NCBI GenBank assembly: GCA_054601695.1 | Contig: BAAHQB010000290.1 | Coordinates: 162,102 to 226,101, forward strand | DNA: 64,000 nt | Direction: 5' to 3' | Source of the DNA: Amorphochlora amoebiformis | Taxonomy: Eukaryota > Cercozoa > Chlorarachniophyceae | Shown: in pieces, positions 57,338 to 64,000 of the stretch | How positions within the stretch are numbered: position 1 is the stretch's first letter | How the letters are laid out: each line of letters begins with the position of its first letter | The notes under the pieces: model-generated | What the model saw: the letters and a program-made list of their open reading frames with translations, nothing else | Databases searched by the model: none | What the model was told of the DNA's origin: nothing | Made by a program: the position numbers and the translations under genes

Positions 57338-58054
57338 GTGATAGACTACTTCTAGCACTTTTGGTTCGTGAATTCCTTTGGCATGTGGGTCATGTGGCAG
57401 GAGGTGTAGTTCGAAATTTTTGTGACCTGGCAAGTGACGCACCTACGGCTCCTTTGGGTACATCGACTACCGCACACAGGTCAAACGTGTTGACCGATAC
57501 ATGTATAGAATGCCCTCCTTTCTTTCATTCTCTTCACATTCCACATTAAGGTTGTTTTTTTCGTGTGACATGGCCACATGTCACCTAATAATAATCGGAA
57601 ACTAGCTACTACCTGGTAATACCGGATAGTAGCGCGTAGTACCAGAATTGGATGAGACTATCTCCAGTGATCTCCGGGATCTCCAGTGATCTCTAGCAAT
57701 CTCCGGCAATCTCCAGCGATATCCGACAATCTCCATAATATCTTTGGCAGTCTACCAGTGTTTCTACTACCATTGAAAACTCAATATACCAGATGTACCT
57801 GATATACCCGTATTTGCGTAATCCTATGCTGTTTATAACCTTGTTCTGAATACCCTATCAAAAGCCTATAACGCGCGTCCCTCTTGCTATCGATTTCGAC
57901 TTTTCAGTAAATGTACTCTCAGGTAGTTAAATTCCGCACCGTAGAGCAAAAGTCTGCCGAAATTAAGTTGATTCGCTAAATGTGATTATCATAGAACTTG
58001 TCATGTTATTCTCGTCTTCTTGTAGCAAGTCCAGCTAGTAGTGCTCTTTTCAGA
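57336..58054. other. Unique DNA next to the telomeric array
   Basis: Ordinary-complexity sequence. An open frame ending at 57549 has no recognisable motif. 57655-57740 is a short CTCCAGTGATCTCCGG repeat. Nothing else could be identified. Confidence 0.6.
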
Positions 58055-58475
58055 GTTAGGGTTAGGGTTAGGGTTAGGGTTAGGGTTAGGGTTAGGGTTA
58101 GGGTTAGGGTTAGGGTTAGGGTTAGGGTTAGGGTTAGGGTTAGGGTTAGGGTTAGGGTTAGGGTTAGGGTGAGGGTTAGGGTGAGGGTTAGGGTTAGGGT
58201 TAGGGTTAGGGTTAGGGTTAGGGTTAGGGTTAGGGTTAGGGTTAGGGTTAGGGTTAGGGTTAGGGTTAGGGTTAGGGTTAGGGTTAGGGTTAGGGTTAGG
58301 GTTAGGGTTAGGGTTAGGGTTAGGGTTAGGGTTAGGGTTAGGGTTAGGGTTAGGGTTAGGGTTAGGGTTAGGGTTAGGGTTAGGGTTAGGGTTAGGGTTA
58401 GGGTTAGGGTTAGGGTTAGGGTTAGGGTTAGGGTTAGGGTTAGGGTTAGGGTTAGGGTTAGGGTTAGGGTTAGGT
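58055..58475 (+). repeat. Interstitial telomeric array (TTAGGG)n, about 69 units
   Basis: Near-perfect TTAGGG with only two TGAGGG variants (about 58170 and 58182). The G-rich strand reads 5'-3' to the right, the orientation of a right-hand telomere. It runs directly into the first subtelomeric unit, whose own first bases are TTAGG. Confidence 0.98.
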
Positions 58476-59615
58476 TCGGGGACTCCTAATGAGTTGGAGC
58501 TATCCATGTAGAGCAAGTTAGTTGAACACCAAAGTAATTTCACAAACACATGCATATACAATATATATAAATGAATGTACAATATATATATATGGAAATA
58601 TAGAATATATATGTATATATATATATATAAATTATAATATAATATATATATATATAAACATAAACCATACACAATATGCACAAACAAATAAATATATATA
58701 CATACAATGTGTGTGTGGGGCTTACCTGCACCCGACCAACGTTCTTGCGAACGACAGTTTCGGCCCTCTTATGGTGGGGACTCATCAGGGGGGAACCGTC
58801 GCAGGATGTCGGTCTTGCAGGCAGGCTCGCTTCTTGCCAGTGTGTGTCGCGAAACGGATAGCTGTTGCGTTGTCGCGCTGCCGGGGCGTCTTTAAAGGGC
58901 TTGACACGTGTACTGTGGTGGTTCAGGTTGTGACATGGGGCTCTGAAGGCGTTCCAGGATTCCGGGGATTCCAGGAGAATGGCAGGCATTGACGGGCAGT
59001 GACGGGGGGGTCTCATCGCAGACCAGAATGGAGGTCGGCGTCGGTCGAATCTCTTCGAAACCGTGGACGTTGAAGGGCGTATGCATATACATATTAACCA
59101 TGGAGCCTCGTGAAGGTCTCCATCCGCTTGGGGTGTGACGGGGCGGACTTCGGTCGCTGCAGAAGGCTTGGGGGGAGAAGACTTGTGAGAAGGGAAGGTG
59201 CGTGGACTGGTGGTGGTCTCTCGCTTTGAAGGAGGTTGTATAGCCTCTCGACATGCTCTCAGGTCATATAACGCTTGCAGACGGTGCTGTTGTGGCTTGT
59301 CGTCATGCTGTATTGTGCGTCAGACGTATGCAGAACTTGTGATGATCGTTGCTGATACTCTTCTCGATTTTATTTTATAAACCGACGGGGTCACGGGCCT
59401 CCGGTGTAAGTTGGTAGTTCAGTGTATATGTCCAGTAGAGATGCATCCAGGTCATGGATGGGGTGACTAGGATTAGGGTTAGGGAAACCCAACCATATTC
59501 GTACACCTCTTGTGCCATATAGCCATCTCAATATACAATCTTGATGCTCAGGTTGGAAGGCGCTAAGGGCTCGGGACTTGACCCATCATGACGGCGCCAA
59601 TCGCTCGATGTATTG
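58470..59615. repeat. Subtelomeric satellite unit 1 (1146 bp)
   Basis: Begins TTAGGTTCGGGGACTCC, then a length-variable (TA)n region, about 900 bp of GC-richer DNA, two TTAGGG units near 59474, and ends before the next TTAGGTTCGGGG. The non-(TA)n portion appears essentially identical to units 2-5. Confidence 0.97.
58726..59016 (-). CDS. Possible first exon carried by each satellite unit
   Basis: Minus-strand frame from ATG 59016 (MRPPRHCPSM) gives 97 codons to a consensus donor CAG/GTAAGC at 58725-58720. Copies lie at 60226-59936, 61358-61068, 62557-62267 and 63758-63468. The frame is non-repetitive, but a second, overlapping minus-strand frame of 120 codons (59254-58892 and equivalents) is also open. 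The copies are too alike for conservation to favour either. No family is recognised. It could equally be noncoding. Confidence 0.25.
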
Positions 59616-60825
59616 TTAGGTTCGGGGACTCCTAATGAGTTGGAGCTATCCATGTAGAGCAAGTTAGTTGAACACCAAAGTAATTTCACAAACACATGCA
59701 TATACAATATATATAAATGAATGTACAATATATATATATGGAAATATGAAAATATATATATATAAATATACACTTATATATACATATATATATATATATG
59801 AAAACGTATATATATATATATATATACGTGTATATAATATATATATATATAATATATATATATATAAACATAAACCATACACAATATGCACAAACAAATA
59901 AATATATATACATACAATGTGTGTGTGGGGCTTACCTGCACCCGACCAACGTTCTTGCGAACGACAGTTTCGGCCCTCTTATGGTGGGGACTCATCAGGG
60001 GGGAACCGTCGCAGGATGTCGGTCTTGCAGGCAGGCTCGCTTCTTGCCAGTGTGTGTCGCGAAACGGATAGCTGTTGCGTTGTCGCGCTGCCGGGGCGTC
60101 TTTAAAGGGCTTGACACGTGTACTGTGGTGGTTCAGGTTGTGACATGGGGCTCTGAAGGCGTTCCAGGATTCCGGGGATTCCAGGAGAATGGCAGGCATT
60201 GACGGGCAGTGACGGGGGGGTCTCATCGCAGACCAGAATGGAGGTCGGCGTCGGTCGAATCTCTTCGAAACCGTGGACGTTGAAGGGCGTATGCATATAC
60301 ATATTAACCATGGAGCCTCGTGAAGGTCTCCATCCGCTTGGGGTGTGACGGGGCGGACTTCGGTCGCTGCAGAAGGCTTGGGGGGAGAAGACTTGTGAGA
60401 AGGGAAGGTGCGTGGACTGGTGGTGGTCTCTCGCTTTGAAGGAGGTTGTATAGCCTCTCGACATGCTCTCAGGTCATATAACGCTTGCAGACGGTGCTGT
60501 TGTGGCTTGTCGTCATGCTGTATTGTGCGTCAGACGTATGCAGAACTTGTGATGATCGTTGCTGATACTCTTCTCGATTTTATTTTATAAACCGACGGGG
60601 TCACGGGCCTCCGGTGTAAGTTGGTAGTTCAGTGTATATGTCCAGTAGAGATGCATCCAGGTCATGGATGGGGTGACTAGGATTAGGGTTAGGGAAACCC
60701 AACCATATTCGTACACCTCTTGTGCCATATAGCCATCTCAATATACAATCTTGATGCTCAGGTTGGAAGGCGCTAAGGGCTCGGGACTTGACCCATCATG
60801 ACGGCGCCAATCGCTCGATGTATTG
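59616..60825. repeat. Subtelomeric satellite unit 2 (1210 bp)
   Basis: Same unit as at 58470. Its extra length comes from a longer (TA)n segment around 59745-59860. Confidence 0.97.
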
Positions 60826-61957
60826 TTAGGTTCGGGGACTCCTAATGAGTTGGAGCTATCCATGTAGAGCAAGTTAGTTGAACACCAAAGTAATTTCACA
60901 AACACATGCATATACAATATATATAAATGAATGTACAATATATATATATGGAAATATGAAATATATATATAATATATAATATAATATATATATATATAAA
61001 CATAAACCATACACAATATGCACAAACAAATAAATATATATACATACAATGTGTGTGTGGGGCTTACCTGCACCCGACCAACGTTCTTGCGAACGACAGT
61101 TTCGGCCCTCTTATGGTGGGGACTCATCAGGGGGGAACCGTCGCAGGATGTCGGTCTTGCAGGCAGGCTCGCTTCTTGCCAGTGTGTGTCGCGAAACGGA
61201 TAGCTGTTGCGTTGTCGCGCTGCCGGGGCGTCTTTAAAGGGCTTGACACGTGTACTGTGGTGGTTCAGGTTGTGACATGGGGCTCTGAAGGCGTTCCAGG
61301 ATTCCGGGGATTCCAGGAGAATGGCAGGCATTGACGGGCAGTGACGGGGGGGTCTCATCGCAGACCAGAATGGAGGTCGGCGTCGGTCGAATCTCTTCGA
61401 AACCGTGGACGTTGAAGGGCGTATGCATATACATATTAACCATGGAGCCTCGTGAAGGTCTCCATCCGCTTGGGGTGTGACGGGGCGGACTTCGGTCGCT
61501 GCAGAAGGCTTGGGGGGAGAAGACTTGTGAGAAGGGAAGGTGCGTGGACTGGTGGTGGTCTCTCGCTTTGAAGGAGGTTGTATAGCCTCTCGACATGCTC
61601 TCAGGTCATATAACGCTTGCAGACGGTGCTGTTGTGGCTTGTCGTCATGCTGTATTGTGCGTCAGACGTATGCAGAACTTGTGATGATCGTTGCTGATAC
61701 TCTTCTCGATTTTATTTTATAAACCGACGGGGTCACGGGCCTCCGGTGTAAGTTGGTAGTTCAGTGTATATGTCCAGTAGAGATGCATCCAGGTCATGGA
61801 TGGGGTGACTAGGATTAGGGTTAGGGAAACCCAACCATATTCGTACACCTCTTGTGCCATATAGCCATCTCAATATACAATCTTGATGCTCAGGTTGGAA
61901 GGCGCTAAGGGCTCGGGACTTGACCCATCATGACGGCGCCAATCGCTCGATGTATTG
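60826..61957. repeat. Subtelomeric satellite unit 3 (1132 bp)
   Basis: Same unit, with the shortest (TA)n segment of the five (about 60958-60998). Confidence 0.97.
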
Positions 61958-62090
61958 TTAGGTTCGGGGACTCCTAATGAGTTGGAGCTATCCATGTAGA
62001 GCAAGTTAGTTGAACACCAAAGTAATTTCACAAACACATGCATATACAATATATATAAATGAATGTACAATATATATATATGGAAATATG

Positions 62091-62136
<46 letters not shown>

Positions 62137-63156
62137 TATATGAAAACATATATATATATATATATATATAATATATAATATAATATATATATATATAAAC
62201 ATAAACCATACACAATATGCACAAACAAATAAATATATATACATACAATGTGTGTGTGGGGCTTACCTGCACCCGACCAACGTTCTTGCGAACGACAGTT
62301 TCGGCCCTCTTATGGTGGGGACTCATCAGGGGGGAACCGTCGCAGGATGTCGGTCTTGCAGGCAGGCTCGCTTCTTGCCAGTGTGTGTCGCGAAACGGAT
62401 AGCTGTTGCGTTGTCGCGCTGCCGGGGCGTCTTTAAAGGGCTTGACACGTGTACTGTGGTGGTTCAGGTTGTGACATGGGGCTCTGAAGGCGTTCCAGGA
62501 TTCCGGGGATTCCAGGAGAATGGCAGGCATTGACGGGCAGTGACGGGGGGGTCTCATCGCAGACCAGAATGGAGGTCGGCGTCGGTCGAATCTCTTCGAA
62601 ACCGTGGACGTTGAAGGGCGTATGCATATACATATTAACCATGGAGCCTCGTGAAGGTCTCCATCCGCTTGGGGTGTGACGGGGCGGACTTCGGTCGCTG
62701 CAGAAGGCTTGGGGGGAGAAGACTTGTGAGAAGGGAAGGTGCGTGGACTGGTGGTGGTCTCTCGCTTTGAAGGAGGTTGTATAGCCTCTCGACATGCTCT
62801 CAGGTCATATAACGCTTGCAGACGGTGCTGTTGTGGCTTGTCGTCATGCTGTATTGTGCGTCAGACGTATGCAGAACTTGTGATGATCGTTGCTGATACT
62901 CTTCTCGATTTTATTTTATAAACCGACGGGGTCACGGGCCTCCGGTGTAAGTTGGTAGTTCAGTGTATATGTCCAGTAGAGATGCATCCAGGTCATGGAT
63001 GGGGTGACTAGGATTAGGGTTAGGGAAACCCAACCATATTCGTACACCTCTTGTGCCATATAGCCATCTCAATATACAATCTTGATGCTCAGGTTGGAAG
63101 GCGCTAAGGGCTCGGGACTTGACCCATCATGACGGCGCCAATCGCTCGATGTATTG
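61958..63156. repeat. Subtelomeric satellite unit 4 (1199 bp)
   Basis: Same unit, with an expanded (TA)n segment at about 62090-62195. Confidence 0.97.
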
Positions 63157-63289
63157 TTAGGTTCGGGGACTCCTAATGAGTTGGAGCTATCCATGTAGAG
63201 CAAGTTAGTTGAACACCAAAGTAATTTCACAAACACATGCATATACAATATATATAAATGAATGTACAATATATATATATGGAAATATG

Positions 63290-63329
<40 letters not shown>

Positions 63330-63346
63330 TATATATATATGAAAAC

Positions 63347-63378
<32 letters not shown>

Positions 63379-64000
63379 ATATAATATATATATATATAAA
63401 CATAAACCATACACAATATGCACAAACAAATAAATATATATACATACAATGTGTGTGTGGGGCTTACCTGCACCCGACCAACGTTCTTGCGAACGACAGT
63501 TTCGGCCCTCTTATGGTGGGGACTCATCAGGGGGGAACCGTCGCAGGATGTCGGTCTTGCAGGCAGGCTCGCTTCTTGCCAGTGTGTGTCGCGAAACGGA
63601 TAGCTGTTGCGTTGTCGCGCTGCCGGGGCGTCTTTAAAGGGCTTGACACGTGTACTGTGGTGGTTCAGGTTGTGACATGGGGCTCTGAAGGCGTTCCAGG
63701 ATTCCGGGGATTCCAGGAGAATGGCAGGCATTGACGGGCAGTGACGGGGGGGTCTCATCGCAGACCAGAATGGAGGTCGGCGTCGGTCGAATCTCTTCGA
63801 AACCGTGGACGTTGAAGGGCGTATGCATATACATATTAACCATGGAGCCTCGTGAAGGTCTCCATCCGCTTGGGGTGTGACGGGGCGGACTTCGGTCGCT
63901 GCAGAAGGCTTGGGGGGAGAAGACTTGTGAGAAGGGAAGGTGCGTGGACTGGTGGTGGTCTCTCGCTTTGAAGGAGGTTGTATAGCCTTTCGACATGCTC
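63157..64000. repeat. Subtelomeric satellite unit 5 (truncated by window)
   Basis: Same unit, cut by the window edge after 844 bp. One visible substitution (C to T at about 63989) distinguishes it from the others. Confidence 0.97.

Noticed and set aside
57998-58489. Long frame encoding an alternating Arg-Val run, and an Asn-Pro run on the opposite strand
   Set aside because: These are translations of the TTAGGG array.

Overview
The window is eukaryotic nuclear DNA. It has spliceosomal GT-AG introns, protein domains broken into exons of about 30-650 nt, a vertebrate-type telomeric repeat (TTAGGG), a hAT-family DNA transposon, and a very heavy load of micro- and minisatellites, above all (TA)n. 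The species cannot be named from sequence alone. The telomere type, a C2H2 zinc-finger regulator and the enzyme families would suit a unicellular relative of animals or fungi or a similar protist, but that is inference. Most long open frames here are repeat translations. The real genes only appear after short conserved exons are joined with matching intron phases.

Left half. Positions 363-12801 (+) hold a glutathionyl-hydroquinone reductase (xi-class GST) gene in 12 small exons, with its 5' end outside the window. Positions 15063-16343 (-) hold the 3' part of an unrecognised gene. Positions 17862-33093 (+) hold a complete 23-exon gene for an AidB-like acyl-CoA dehydrogenase. The joined frame is 2928 nt (975 codons plus stop). 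It carries three in-frame low-complexity insertions that make it far longer than its family. Introns of both enzymes are filled with (TA)n and with a different minisatellite in almost every intron.

Middle. Positions 33094-38733 are intergenic, with a peculiar CTAG-rich sequence class and a 5-bp tandem array. Positions 38734-41991 (-) hold a six-exon regulator: Ser/Pro/Gln-rich N-terminal region, then four C2H2 zinc fingers. Positions 45698-47971 are a hAT transposon with perfect 12-bp terminal inverted repeats and a perfect 8-bp target-site duplication. It retains only the C-terminal dimerisation region of a transposase. Positions 49747-51403 (-) hold a probable secreted, Cys-rich protein gene.

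Right end. From 51.4 to 58 kb only satellites are visible, including a 1.5-kb purine-only-type tract. At 58055 about 69 TTAGGG units begin, G-rich strand pointing right, followed directly by at least five nearly identical 1.13-1.21-kb tandem units that run off the window. The right edge is therefore subtelomeric and the chromosome end lies to the right. The two enzymes are housekeeping or detoxification functions and do not form an evident pathway. The unifying theme is repeat invasion of introns, exons, the transposon and the subtelomere.
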